This document shows, in pieces, positions 37,268 through 46,541 of a DNA stretch of 64,000 nt. Under the pieces are notes generated by a model. It made no database searches, was not told the DNA's origin, and worked only from the letters and a program-made list of their open reading frames with translations. The DNA lies in assembly GCF_003443895.1 (NCBI RefSeq), contig NZ_QQOA01000002.1, positions 186,001 through 250,000 of the forward strand. The letters are read 5' to 3'. Each line of letters begins with the position of its first letter. The stretch's first letter is position 1. This DNA comes from Paraburkholderia phosphatilytica. Lineage in GTDB: Bacteria; Pseudomonadota; Gammaproteobacteria; Burkholderiales; Burkholderiaceae. The position numbers and the translations under genes were made by a program.

Positions 37268-38506
37268 TCAGACCGAATGCCGTTTGCGATAGCCGTCGAG
37301 GAAGCGCGCAATGCGGTTGATCGAATCCGCGAGGTCATCCACGTTCGGCAGAAATACCACGCGGAAGTGATCCGGCGACTTCCAGTTGAAACCGGTGCCC
37401 TGCACCAGCAGCACCCGCTCTTCGAGCAGCAGATCGAGGATGAACTGCTGGTCGTTCTCGATCGGATACAGCTTCGGATCGAGCTTCGGGAACATGTAGA
37501 GCGCCGCTTCCGGCTTCACGCACGTGACGCCCGGAATCGCGGTGAGCATGTCGTACGCGAGTTCGCGCTGCCGGTACAGGCGGCCGCCCGGCTGGATCAG
37601 CTCGTTGATGCTCTGGTAGCCGCCGAGCGCCGTCTGGATCGCGTACTGGCCCGGCACGTTCGGGCACAGGCGCATCGAAGCCAGAATGCCGAGCCCTTCG
37701 CAATAATCTTTCGAGCGGCGGCGATTTTCTCCGCTCAAGCCCGACAGGTACATCCAGCCCGCGCGATAGCCGCACGAGCGGTAGCTCTTCGACAGGCTGT
37801 TGAACGTGACCGTCAGCACGTCTTCCGACAGCGCGCCGATCGCCGTGTGCGTCTTGCCGTCGTAGATGATCTTGTCGTACACCTCGTCGGCGAAGATCAC
37901 GAGACCATGCTCGCGCGCGATGCCGATCAGTTCGAGCAGCAGTTCGTCGGAATACAGCGCGCCGGTCGGGTTGTTCGGGTTGATCACGACGAGCGCCCGC
38001 GTGTTCGGCGTGATCTTGCGGCGGATGTCGTCCGGGTCCGGCATCCAGCGGTTGTTCTCGTCGCAGATGTAGTGCACCGGCGTGCCGCCCGCGAGGCTCA
38101 CGCCCGCCGTCCACAGCGGGTAATCCGGCGCCGGCAGCAGCACTTCGTCGCCGTCATTCAGCAGCGCCTGCAGCGCCATCACGATCAGTTCGGACGCGCC
38201 GTTGCCGATGTAGATGTCGTCCAGTTCCACGCCCAGCACGCCCTTCTGCTGCGCGTAATGCATGATCGCCTTGCGCGCCGCGAACACGCCCTTCGAATCC
38301 GAATAGCCCGACGAACTGGGCAGATTGCGGATCATGTCCTGGATGATCTCGTCCGGCGCCTCGAACCCGAACGGCGCGAGGTTGCCGATATTGAGCTTGA
38401 TGATGCGATGCCCCTCTTCCTCGAGGCGCTTCGCGTGTTCGAGAACCGGCCCACGGATGTCGTAGCAGACGTTCAACAGCTTGTTGGATTTCAGGATCGG
38501 TTTCAC
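37268..38506 (-). CDS. alaC: Alanine/valine-type PLP aminotransferase (AlaA/AlaC-like)
   Basis: Fold-type I aminotransferase making alanine from pyruvate and glutamate, 412 aa. Features are LNIGNLAPFGFEAPDEI, NGASELIVMALQALL, NPNNPTGALY, and the PLP Lys in SLSKSYRSCGYRAGW. Start is GTG at 38506 (read as MKPILKSNKLLN), with only a weak ribosome site; no ATG fits. The symbol could equally be alaA, since the two are close paralogues. First of the alaC-hom-thrC group. Confidence 0.88.
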   Translation of the reverse strand: MKPILKSNKLLNVCYDIRGPVLEHAKRLEEEGHRIIKLNIGNLAPFGFEAPDEIIQDMIRNLPSSSGYSDSKGVFAARKAIMHYAQQKGVLGVELDDIYIGNGASELIVMALQALLNDGDEVLLPAPDYPLWTAGVSLAGGTPVHYICDENNRWMPDPDDIRRKITPNTRALVVINPNNPTGALYSDELLLELIGIAREHGLVIFADEVYDKIIYDGKTHTAIGALSEDVLTVTFNSLSKSYRSCGYRAGWMYLSGLSGENRRRSKDYCEGLGILASMRLCPNVPGQYAIQTALGGYQSINELIQPGGRLYRQRELAYDMLTAIPGVTCVKPEAALYMFPKLDPKLYPIENDQQFILDLLLEERVLLVQGTGFNWKSPDHFRVVFLPNVDDLADSINRIARFLDGYRKRHSV

Positions 38507-38939
38507 GGCGGGCACTTCAGCGTGGATACTGCGTGGATCAATGGGCCTGGCGAACCAGGAGAAACGTTGGGGTGTGACTCTGGCGCGGTGAACTGGCACG
38601 GCGGCGGGATGTTGCCGCGGATCAAAACCGACTGTAGGCCCATTCTCAGGCCCGTTTTCAGGCCCGATTGAGGCCAGTGGCTTTAGCACGGCGGCACGCG
38701 GCTTGTGGCGGTGCGCGGAGCCCTGGCACGGGCGGACGGCTAAAAAGTTATAATTTAGCGGATATTGGCTGGTTTCCGCAATGCGGCAAGCCGGCCGCGC
38801 GGACCTCCCGCGCGTCGCGTTGCACCCATCCTCGCGATTTCCGAATCCACCAGGCGTGCACGGCCACGAGCCGTTCTGCCTGAAAAACCACCGCGGGCAG
38901 CCACGGCAGCCGCACGCGATGCCTTGACGGACCATCAAG
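38507..38939. other. Divergent intergenic region alaC / Mth938-like gene
   Basis: Non-coding. It carries a consensus TATAAT (38749-38754) oriented toward the plus-strand gene at 38940; the -35 is poor. A short imperfect repeat (CAGGCCCG-type, near 38646-38690) is present. I found no attenuator or riboswitch for the amino-acid genes. Confidence 0.5.
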
Positions 38940-39314
38940 TTGAAACTGCATCAGGACACGAGCGGCGCGCTCAACACCGTCACCGCCTACGGCGCCGGTT
39001 ACGTCGAAATCAATCTGGAACGCCACGAACACAGCATCATCGTGATGCCTCAGGCACCGGTCATGCCGTGGCCGGTATCGTCGTTCGATGCGCTCTCGGC
39101 CGAACACTTCGCGCTCTTGATCGAACCCGCGCCGGAGGTGGTCGTGTTCGGCAGTGGCGGCCGGCTGCGCTTTCCGCATCCGCGCCTCACGGCCGCGCTC
39201 GCGGCGCGCCGCATCGGCGTCGAGACGATGGACTCGCAGGCCGCGTGCCGGACCTACAACATCCTGATGGCCGAGGGCCGCAAGGTCGCGGCCGCGATCC
39301 TGATCGAGCCGTGA
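38940..39314 (+). CDS. Mth938-like domain protein (DUF498)
   Basis: 124 aa, small alpha/beta protein of the Mth938/NDUFAF3 family. Motifs are GAGYVEINLERHEHSIIV, PEVVVFGSGGRLRFPHP and VETMDSQAACRTYNIL. The start codon appears to be TTG (MKLHQDTSGAL); no ATG or GTG in frame gives the family N-terminus, and the ribosome site is weak. The mitochondrial relative assists complex I assembly, but the bacterial role is unknown. Stands alone before arnT. Confidence 0.85.
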   Translation: MKLHQDTSGALNTVTAYGAGYVEINLERHEHSIIVMPQAPVMPWPVSSFDALSAEHFALLIEPAPEVVVFGSGGRLRFPHPRLTAALAARRIGVETMDSQAACRTYNILMAEGRKVAAAILIEP

Positions 39315-39438
39315 GCACCATCGGGCACCCGCCGCGGGTCGGGGAGCGGACGCCCGATGCGCGGTTGAGGCCACGCAGTCGAGCCAGTTAAGGTTCCGAT
39401 CAGTCGAATAGCGTAAACTGCGAGCCGCTTTCGCTTTT

Positions 39439-39463
39439 GCGATCCGCGGCGTTCGCGGATCGC
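39439..39463. repeat. Inverted repeat upstream of the arn cluster
   Basis: GCGATCCGCG (39439-39448) and CGCGGATCGC (39454-39463) form a perfect 10-bp stem with loop GCGTT. It lacks a U-run. It lies 117 bp before arnT and 30 bp before a possible -10 (TATAAC, 39493-39498). It could be an operator or the 3' end of the preceding transcript. Confidence 0.5.
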
Positions 39464-39579
39464 GATCTGACAGCGCCTGCAGCACAGGTTGCTATAACTC
39501 TGGTCGGGCAGCATCCGTCCGACCGCCCCTCCGCCACGCCCTGCCCGGCGTCGAAAAGAAACAACAGGCTGAATCTTTT

Positions 39580-41409
39580 ATGAACGATACGCCGGACCGG
39601 CTACCGCTCAACCGCACCGCATTGCTGCTGCTCATCCTGGCGCTCGCCGTCGTCTGGTTCGTGCCGCTCGGCTGGCGCCATCTGCTGCCGAGCGACGAAG
39701 GCCGCTACGCCGAAATGGCGCGCGAGATGTTCATCACGCACGACTGGATCACGCCGCGCTACAACGGCTACAAGTACTTCGAGAAGCCCCCGCTGCAGAC
39801 GTGGGCGAACGCGCTGACCTTCATGTGGTTCGGCATCGGCGAATGGCAGGCGCGCCTCTATACGGCGCTCACCGGCTTCGCCGGCGTGCTGCTGGTGGGC
39901 TTCACGGGCCGCCGCGTGTTCAATGCGTCGACGGGCCTCTTCGCCGCGGTCGTGCTCGCGACCTGCCCGTACTGGAACCTGATGGGCCACTTCAACACGC
40001 TCGACATGGCCCTGTCGTTCTGGATGGAACTCACGCTCTGCTCGCTGCTGCTCGCGCAGCGCCCGAACCTGCCCGACCGCAGCGTGCGCGGCTGGATGTG
40101 GGTGTGCTGGGCGTCGATGGCGCTGGCGGTGCTCTCCAAGGGCCTGGTCGGGCTGATCCTGCCTGGTGCTGTGCTCGTGCTGTACTCGCTCGCGACGCGC
40201 AACTGGGCGCTGTGGCGGCGCCTGTACCTGGTGAGCGGCCTGATCGTGTTCTTCGCGATCGTGACGCCGTGGTTCGTACTCGTGCAGGACCGCAACCCCG
40301 AGTTCTTCAACTTCTTCTTCATCGTGCAGCAGTTCCGCCGCTACCTGACGCCCGAGCAGAACCGCCCGGGCGCGTTCTGGTACTTCGTGCCGGTGCTGCT
40401 GGTCGGGTTCCTGCCGTGGCTGTCCGTCAGCGTGCAGAGCGTGCGCCATGCGCTGCGCGTGCCGCGCCAGCCCAACGGCTTCGCGCCGGTGCCGCTGCTC
40501 CTCATCTGGTCCGCGTTCATCTTCCTGTTCTTCAGCGCGTCGCATTCGAAGCTCGTGTCGTACACGCTGCCGGTCGCGCCGTCGCTCGCGCTCGTGATCG
40601 GCATGTATCTGCCACTGGTTGGGCGCGAACGGTTGCGCAAGCATCTGGCAGGCTACGCGGTCGGTCTCGCGGCCGGTCTGATCGGCGCGACCTTCCTCGG
40701 CAGCCTCGGCGATGCGCGCAATCCGAATGCGCTGTGGGTCGAATTCCGCGTGTGGGTGTGGGCGGCGATCGCCGTCGGATTGCTGCTGACGCTGGTCGCG
40801 CTGTGGCTGTTGCGGCGCAGCGCGTCTGCGGATGCGGCGTCGGCCGTCGCAGCGCCGGTTCGCCCCGCTGCGGGCAACGGCACCGTGGCGCGCGCCGCGA
40901 TCGCGTTCGGCGCCGGCTGGCTGCTGCTCGGCACGATCGCGGGCACCGGCCACGACGTGTTCGGCAAACTGAGTTCGGGCGCGCCGCTCGCGCCGGCGGT
41001 CAAAGCTGCGCTCGCAACGATGCCGCCCGACACGCCGTTCTATTCGGTCGGCGTGCTGGATCACACGCTGCCGTTCTACGTCGGCCACACGACGATCATG
41101 GTCGAGCACGCGGACGAACTGGCGTTCGGCGTATCGGTCGAACCGCAGAAATGGGTGCCGACCGTCGCCGAATGGAAGCAACGCTGGATGGCCGACCGCT
41201 ACGCGCTCGCGCTGATGCCGCCCGACCGCTACCGCAAACTGTCCGCCGAGCATCTGCCGATGGTCGTGGTGGCGCGGGACCTGCGCCGCGTGATCGTCGA
41301 AAAGCCGCCGCTGGACGCGAGCGCACCGGCCGCGGCCGCCTCGGCATCGTCCGCGCAGGCTGCATCGGGCGCGGCCAGCACGCCGCTTGCCACGCCGCCC
41401 CAGCATTGA
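39580..41409 (+). CDS. arnT: Lipid A 4-amino-4-deoxy-L-arabinosyltransferase ArnT
   Basis: Inner-membrane GT-C enzyme moving L-Ara4N from undecaprenyl phosphate to lipid A, 609 aa with about 13 helices. The first periplasmic loop has SDEGRYAEMAREMFITHDW and then KYFEKPPLQTWANA, the catalytic signature of ArnT. The soluble C-terminal part runs from ~residue 470; its last ~30 residues are Ala/Ser-rich. First gene of the cluster for cationic lipid A, which gives Burkholderia high polymyxin resistance and is known to be essential in B. cenocepacia. Confidence 0.93.
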   Translation: MNDTPDRLPLNRTALLLLILALAVVWFVPLGWRHLLPSDEGRYAEMAREMFITHDWITPRYNGYKYFEKPPLQTWANALTFMWFGIGEWQARLYTALTGFAGVLLVGFTGRRVFNASTGLFAAVVLATCPYWNLMGHFNTLDMALSFWMELTLCSLLLAQRPNLPDRSVRGWMWVCWASMALAVLSKGLVGLILPGAVLVLYSLATRNWALWRRLYLVSGLIVFFAIVTPWFVLVQDRNPEFFNFFFIVQQFRRYLTPEQNRPGAFWYFVPVLLVGFLPWLSVSVQSVRHALRVPRQPNGFAPVPLLLIWSAFIFLFFSASHSKLVSYTLPVAPSLALVIGMYLPLVGRERLRKHLAGYAVGLAAGLIGATFLGSLGDARNPNALWVEFRVWVWAAIAVGLLLTLVALWLLRRSASADAASAVAAPVRPAAGNGTVARAAIAFGAGWLLLGTIAGTGHDVFGKLSSGAPLAPAVKAALATMPPDTPFYSVGVLDHTLPFYVGHTTIMVEHADELAFGVSVEPQKWVPTVAEWKQRWMADRYALALMPPDRYRKLSAEHLPMVVVARDLRRVIVEKPPLDASAPAAAASASSAQAASGAASTPLATPPQH

Positions 41410-41553
41410 GTTACAGTCTCGCGCGGCGCGCTTGCGCCGCCCGGCCATGACGCGCCGCCGCATCGTTCTTACGGATCGCCTTCGAACGGACGCGCGGTGC
41501 GGCACGAGCCTTCCTGAACCCCGTTTACCGAACCTTTCGGAGTCTGACCGTTG

Positions 41554-41925
41554 ATGAACCCGGTTTCCCTCTTCTGTATCCTGCTCGGCGTGGCGCTGAA
41601 CGCGTGCGCCCAACTGCTGCTGAAGGCGGGCGTGAACGCCGTTGGACACTTCGAATTCACCCGTGCGAACATCCTGCCCATAGGCTTCAAGATTGCGATG
41701 CAGTTGCCGATCATGGGCGGACTCGCGTGCTACGTGGTCAGCGTGGGCGTGTGGATCGTCGGGCTGTCGCGAGTCGACGTGTCGATCGCGTATCCGATGC
41801 TGTCGCTCGGCTACGTAGTCAACGCGATCGCCGCGTGGTATCTGTTCGGCGAAGTGCTGTCGGTGCAGCGGCTGATCGGCATCGGCATCATCCTCGTCGG
41901 CGTGTTTATCCTGGCGCGCAGCTGA
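41554..41925 (+). CDS. arnE: ArnE-like flippase subunit (EamA/SMR type)
   Basis: 123 aa, four hydrophobic helices, related to ArnE/ArnF which flip undecaprenyl-phosphate-L-Ara4N. Motifs are LNACAQLLLKAGVNAVG, VWIVGLSRVDVSIAYPMLSLGYVVNA (split) and SVQRLIGIGIILVGVFI. ATG 41554 was chosen; TTG one codon earlier fits the GGAG spacing slightly better. Only one such gene is present, whereas enterics have an ArnE-ArnF pair. Confidence 0.85.
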   Translation: MNPVSLFCILLGVALNACAQLLLKAGVNAVGHFEFTRANILPIGFKIAMQLPIMGGLACYVVSVGVWIVGLSRVDVSIAYPMLSLGYVVNAIAAWYLFGEVLSVQRLIGIGIILVGVFILARS

Positions 41926-42120
41926 TGCGGGATCCGGCGTTCGACGCCCTGCACAACCGCTCGTGCCGCCGCTTGGGCCGCGATCGCAGCGCATGTCGCC
42001 AGCCGGCCGCTGCCGCCCGATCATTGCAACCGGCGCGCGGCAACCGGCGAGCCACGCGGGCGCGCCAGCGTGGCTCGCCTTTGAACCGGACACGCTCCAC
42101 CTTCAACGAGACCTGCATTC

Positions 42121-43278
42121 ATGACCCAGTCCTCCGCTCCGTTTTTGCCGTTCGTGCGCCCTGAAATCGACGATGAGACGATCGCGGGTGTCGTCGAAGT
42201 GCTGCGCTCCGGCTGGATCACGACCGGCCCGCAGAACCAGGCGTTCGAAGCGGCGCTCTCGGCCTTCTGCGGCGGCCGTCCGGTGCGCACTTTCAACTCC
42301 GGCACCGCGACGCTCGAAATCGGCCTGCGGATCGCGGGCGTCGGGCCCGGCGACGAAGTGATCACCACGCCCGCCACGTGGGTCGCGACCAGCAACGTGA
42401 TCCTCGAAGTCGGCGCGACGCCGGTGTTCGCGGATATTGATCCCGTCACGCGCAACATCGACCTCGACCTGCTCGAAAAGGCGATCACGCCGCGAACGAA
42501 GGCGCTGATCCCGGTGTATCTGGCGGGCGCGCCGGTCGACATGGACCGCCTGTACGCGATCGCAAAGGCGCACAATCTGCGGGTGATCGAAGACGCCGCG
42601 CAGGCGCTCGGCTCCACGTGGCACGGCAAGCGGATCGGCGCGATCGGCGACATCGTGTCTTTCAGCTTCCATCCGAACAAGAACCTGACGTCGATCGAAG
42701 GCGGCGCGCTCGTGCTCAACAACGAGGACGAAGCGAAGCTCGCGCAGAAGTACCGGCTGCAGGGCATCACGCGCAGCGGCCACGACGGCATGGATTGCGA
42801 CGTGCTGGGCGGCAAGTTCAACCTGACGGACGTCGCGGCGCGTGTCGGCCTCGGCCAGTTGCCGCATCTCGAACGCTTTACGCAGCAGCGCAGGAAACTC
42901 GCGCGCGCGTATTTCGACGGCTTCGAGGGCGGCGCGGCGGTCAAGCTCGGCGTGGGCCTGCCGGTGCGCGACTTCGAGCACACGAACTGGCACATGTTCC
43001 AGATCACGCTGCCGATCGAGCGCCTGTCGATCAGCCGCGGCGAGTTCATGGAAGAACTGAAGCAGCGCGGCATCGGTTCGGGCGTGCATTACCCGGCGCT
43101 GCACCTGTTCTCGCTGTACCGCGCACGGGGCTTCAAGGAGGGCATGTTCCCGCATGCGGAGCGCTTTGGCGCGAGCACGGTCACGTTGCCGCTCTTCACG
43201 CAGATGACCGGCGACGACATCGCACGCGTCTGCCGCGCAGTGAACGACATCTGTACGCAGTTCGCGAAGCAGGCTTGA
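42121..43278 (+). CDS. arnB: UDP-4-amino-4-deoxy-L-arabinose aminotransferase ArnB
   Basis: PLP aminotransferase (DegT/DnrJ/EryC1 family), 385 aa, adding the amino group to UDP-Ara4O from glutamate. Seen are FLPFVRPEIDDETIAGVVEV, TFNSGTATLEIGLRI, IEDAAQALGSTWHGK and the PLP-Lys loop FSFHPNKNLTSIEGG. It lies 195 bp after the ArnE-like gene and 154 bp before arnC. Confidence 0.95.
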   Translation: MTQSSAPFLPFVRPEIDDETIAGVVEVLRSGWITTGPQNQAFEAALSAFCGGRPVRTFNSGTATLEIGLRIAGVGPGDEVITTPATWVATSNVILEVGATPVFADIDPVTRNIDLDLLEKAITPRTKALIPVYLAGAPVDMDRLYAIAKAHNLRVIEDAAQALGSTWHGKRIGAIGDIVSFSFHPNKNLTSIEGGALVLNNEDEAKLAQKYRLQGITRSGHDGMDCDVLGGKFNLTDVAARVGLGQLPHLERFTQQRRKLARAYFDGFEGGAAVKLGVGLPVRDFEHTNWHMFQITLPIERLSISRGEFMEELKQRGIGSGVHYPALHLFSLYRARGFKEGMFPHAERFGASTVTLPLFTQMTGDDIARVCRAVNDICTQFAKQA

Positions 43279-43432
43279 TCCGGCGGCCAACCGGCACCAG
43301 TTTCGGAACAGCAGTCGCAACAAGGGTTTGGGACGGCAGTCGAAAAACAGGCGCAGCACATGCGGCACATGAGGTGAGCGCGAACGCGCACACCGGCGGC
43401 GAGCGCCAAGAACAATCGGAACACAGGTACAC

Positions 43433-44497
43433 ATGAGTCAAACGGAACATCACGCGACGAGCGCACCGGAAGTCTCGGTGATCATCCCGGTCTACAACGA
43501 AGAGGCCGGACTGGCCGCGCTCTTCGCGCGCCTCTACCCGGCGCTCGATGCGCTCGGCACGCGCTACGAGGTGATCTTCATCAACGACGGCAGCCGCGAC
43601 CGCTCCGCCGCGATCCTCGCCGAGCAGTTCCGCGCGCGACCCGACGCGACCCGTGTGATCCTGCTGAACGGCAACTACGGGCAGCACATGGCGATTCTCG
43701 CGGGCTTCGAGCAGTCGCGCGGCAGCATCGTCATCACGCTCGACGCCGACCTGCAGAATCCGCCCGAGGAAATCGGCAAGCTCGTCACGAAGATGCGCGA
43801 AGGGTTCGACTACGTCGGCACGATCCGCATGCAGCGCCAGGACAGCCTGTGGCGACGCAAGGCGTCGCTCGCGATGAACCGGCTGCGCGAACGCATCACG
43901 CGCATCAAGATGACCGACCAGGGCTGCATGCTGCGCGCGTACAGCCGCCATATCGTCGATACGATCAACCGCTGCGGCGAGATCAACACGTTCATCCCGG
44001 CACTCGCGTACACGTTCGCGCAGAACCCGGTCGAAATCGACGTCGCGCACGAGGAGCGTTTCGCGGGCGAATCGAAGTATTCGCTTTACAGCCTGATCCG
44101 TCTGAACTTCGACCTCGTCACGGGTTTTTCGGTGGTGCCGCTGCAATGGCTGTCGTTCATCGGCGTGATCCTGTCGGCGGGTTCGGCGGCCCTCTTCGTG
44201 CTGCTGCTGATTCGCCGCTTCGTGATCGGCGCGGAAGTGCAGGGCGTGTTCACGCTGTTCGCGATCACGTTCTTCCTGCTCGGCGTGATCATCTTCGCGC
44301 TCGGCCTGCTCGGCGAGTACATCGGCCGCATCTACCAGCAGGTGCGCGCGCGGCCGCGCTATCTGGTGCAGACCATCCTGGAAGAGCGCGGCGCGGGCGG
44401 CGGTGGCTACATGAGCGTGCAGCCGGCGGTGCAGCCGTCGCCGCTCACCACCACCACGCACAGCCGCCCCACCGCCGATCAGGGACCCGAACGATGA
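43433..44497 (+). CDS. arnC: Undecaprenyl-phosphate Ara4FN transferase ArnC
   Basis: GT2 membrane glycosyltransferase, 354 aa, loading formylated L-Ara4N on undecaprenyl phosphate. N-terminal VSVIIPVYNEEAGLAALFAR and DADLQNPPEEI (the metal-binding acid motif), then two C-terminal helices (~235-320). The tail after residue 325 is Ser/Thr/Pro-rich. It overlaps the next start by ATGA (44494-44497). Confidence 0.95.
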   Translation: MSQTEHHATSAPEVSVIIPVYNEEAGLAALFARLYPALDALGTRYEVIFINDGSRDRSAAILAEQFRARPDATRVILLNGNYGQHMAILAGFEQSRGSIVITLDADLQNPPEEIGKLVTKMREGFDYVGTIRMQRQDSLWRRKASLAMNRLRERITRIKMTDQGCMLRAYSRHIVDTINRCGEINTFIPALAYTFAQNPVEIDVAHEERFAGESKYSLYSLIRLNFDLVTGFSVVPLQWLSFIGVILSAGSAALFVLLLIRRFVIGAEVQGVFTLFAITFFLLGVIIFALGLLGEYIGRIYQQVRARPRYLVQTILEERGAGGGGYMSVQPAVQPSPLTTTTHSRPTADQGPER

Positions 44498-45465
44498 AAC
44501 CGCGCGCCGTCGTCTTCGCCTATCACAACGTCGGCGTCCGCTGCCTGCTGACGCTGCTCGCGCGCGGCGTCGACGTCGCGCTCGTCGTCACGCACGAAGA
44601 CAGCGCGACCGAGAACATCTGGTTCGGCAGCGTCGCGCGCGTCGCGGCCGAGCACGGTATTCCGTTCGTCACGCCGGTGGATCCGAAGAGCGCCGATCTG
44701 CGCGCGGCCGTCAGCCACGCGAAGCCCGACTTCATCTTCTCGTTCTACTACCGCCACATGCTGCCGGTCGATCTGCTGAAGATCGCCGCGCGCGGCGCGT
44801 ACAACATGCACGGCTCACTGCTGCCGAAGTACCGCGGCCGCGTGCCGACCAACTGGGCGGTGCTCAACGGCGAAACCGAAACCGGCGCGACGCTGCATGA
44901 AATGGCCGCGAAGCCGGACGCGGGCGCGATCGTCGCGCAGACGCCGGTGCCGATCCTGCCCGACGATACGGCCGCCGAAGTATTCGACAAGGTGACGGTG
45001 GCCGCCGAGCAGACGCTGTGGCGCGCGCTGCCCGCACTGCTCGCTGGGGAAGCGCCGCATCTGCCGAACGATCTCGCGCACGGCAGCTATTTCGGCGGAC
45101 GCAAGCCGGAAGACGGCCGCATCGATTTCACGCAGCCCGCGGAGCAGGTCTACAACCTGATCCGCGCAGTCGCACCGCCGTATCCGGGCGCGTTCTTCGA
45201 TGTCGACGGCGAGCGCTTCGTGATCGCGCGTGCGCGGCTCGCGGCGCCGGGCGCCGTCGTTGCCGCTGCGGACGCGGCCGGGGCGGATTTGCCCGCCGGT
45301 GTCCACGTGAGCGATAATGCCTTTTTGGCGATCTGCGGCGATGGCCGCGCAGTCGCAATCCACGAACTCCATCACCAGTCCGGCGGCCCCGGCGCGCAGT
45401 CGCAAGAGCACGCCATCACGCCCGCCGCGTTCACCCAGCTCACTCAATCTTCCCGCAAGCAATGA
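44494..45465 (+). CDS. UDP-Ara4N formyltransferase (ArnA N-terminal half as a separate protein)
   Basis: 10-formyl-THF-dependent formyltransferase, 323 aa, equivalent to the ArnA formyltransferase domain. The catalytic trio is intact: Asn and His in YNMHGSLLPKYRGR and Asp in KPDAGAIVAQ. A C-terminal OB-like part follows (~205-300). In enterics this is fused to the decarboxylase; here it is a separate cistron that overlaps it by 4 bp, so the two proteins are likely made together. Confidence 0.93.
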   Translation: MKPRAVVFAYHNVGVRCLLTLLARGVDVALVVTHEDSATENIWFGSVARVAAEHGIPFVTPVDPKSADLRAAVSHAKPDFIFSFYYRHMLPVDLLKIAARGAYNMHGSLLPKYRGRVPTNWAVLNGETETGATLHEMAAKPDAGAIVAQTPVPILPDDTAAEVFDKVTVAAEQTLWRALPALLAGEAPHLPNDLAHGSYFGGRKPEDGRIDFTQPAEQVYNLIRAVAPPYPGAFFDVDGERFVIARARLAAPGAVVAAADAAGADLPAGVHVSDNAFLAICGDGRAVAIHELHHQSGGPGAQSQEHAITPAAFTQLTQSSRKQ

Positions 45466-46526
45466 AAACCGAAGGCTTCGCCAAAAAAGTCCTGATCCTG
45501 GGCGTGAACGGCTTCATCGGCCACCACCTGTCCAAGCGCATCCTCGAAACGACCAACTGGGAAGTGTTCGGGATGGACATGCAGACCGAGCGCCTCGGAG
45601 ACCTCGTGAATCACGAGCGCATGCACTTCTTCGAAGGCGACATCACGATCAACAAGGAGTGGGTCGAATATCACGTGCGCAAATGCGACGTGATCCTGCC
45701 GCTCGTCGCGATCGCCACGCCCGCCACCTACGTGAAGCAGCCGCTGCGCGTGTTCGAACTCGACTTCGAGGCGAACCTGCCGATCGTGCGTTCGGCCGTG
45801 AAGTACGGCAAGCACCTCGTGTTTCCGTCCACGTCCGAGGTGTACGGCATGTGCACCGACGAGCAGTTCGACCCGGACGCGTCGCCGCTGATCTACGGCC
45901 CGATCAACAAGCCGCGCTGGATCTACGCGTGCTCGAAGCAGCTGATGGACCGCGTGATCTGGGGCTACGGCATGGAAGGCCTCAACTTCACGCTGTTCCG
46001 TCCGTTCAACTGGATCGGCCCGGGCCTCGATTCGATCTACACGCCGAAGGAAGGCAGCTCGCGCGTGGTCACGCAGTTCCTCGGCCACATCGTGCGCGGC
46101 GAGAACATCAGCCTCGTCGACGGCGGCGGTCAGAAGCGCGCGTTCACCGACATCGGCGACGGCATCGACGCGCTGATGAAGATCATCGAGAACAAGGGTG
46201 GCGTCGCGACGGGCAAGATCTACAACATCGGCAATCCGAAGAACAACTTCTCGGTGCGCGAGCTCGCGCACAAGATGCTGGCGCTCGCCGCCGAGTTCCC
46301 GGAATACGCCGACAGCGCGAAGAAGGTGCAGCTCGTCGAAACGTCGTCGGGCGCGTACTACGGCGAAGGCTACCAGGACGTGCAGAACCGCGTGCCGAAG
46401 ATCGACAACACGATGCAGGAGCTCGGCTGGGCACCGCAAGCCACGTTCGACGACGCGCTGCGCAAGATCTTCGAAGCGTATCGCGGCCACGTCGCGGACG
46501 CGCGCGCACTCGTTGAGCAGCAGTAA
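45462..46526 (+). CDS. arnA: UDP-glucuronate decarboxylase (ArnA C-terminal half as a separate protein)
   Basis: NAD-dependent SDR-type oxidative decarboxylase making UDP-Ara4O, 354 aa. Seen are the Rossmann motif ILGVNGFIGHHLSKRI, the STSEVYG block with catalytic Ser/Thr/Glu, YACSK (YxxxK) and FRPFNWIGPGLDSI. Matches the ArnA dehydrogenase domain closely. ATGA overlap with the formyltransferase; arnD follows 15 bp later. I keep the symbol here because the decarboxylase half is the first committed step. Confidence 0.93.
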   Translation: MKTEGFAKKVLILGVNGFIGHHLSKRILETTNWEVFGMDMQTERLGDLVNHERMHFFEGDITINKEWVEYHVRKCDVILPLVAIATPATYVKQPLRVFELDFEANLPIVRSAVKYGKHLVFPSTSEVYGMCTDEQFDPDASPLIYGPINKPRWIYACSKQLMDRVIWGYGMEGLNFTLFRPFNWIGPGLDSIYTPKEGSSRVVTQFLGHIVRGENISLVDGGGQKRAFTDIGDGIDALMKIIENKGGVATGKIYNIGNPKNNFSVRELAHKMLALAAEFPEYADSAKKVQLVETSSGAYYGEGYQDVQNRVPKIDNTMQELGWAPQATFDDALRKIFEAYRGHVADARALVEQQ

Positions 46527-46541
46527 CGCGGAGCGAGCGCG

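Noticed and set aside
32623..38506. A riboswitch or attenuator before the molybdopterin or threonine genes
   Set aside because: No conserved element or leader peptide with runs of Thr/Ile codons could be recognised by eye in the short gaps.
39315..39579. PmrA-type box (CTTAAT repeats) upstream of arnT
   Set aside because: Only a single loose CTTAAC-like half was seen without a second half at the right spacing.
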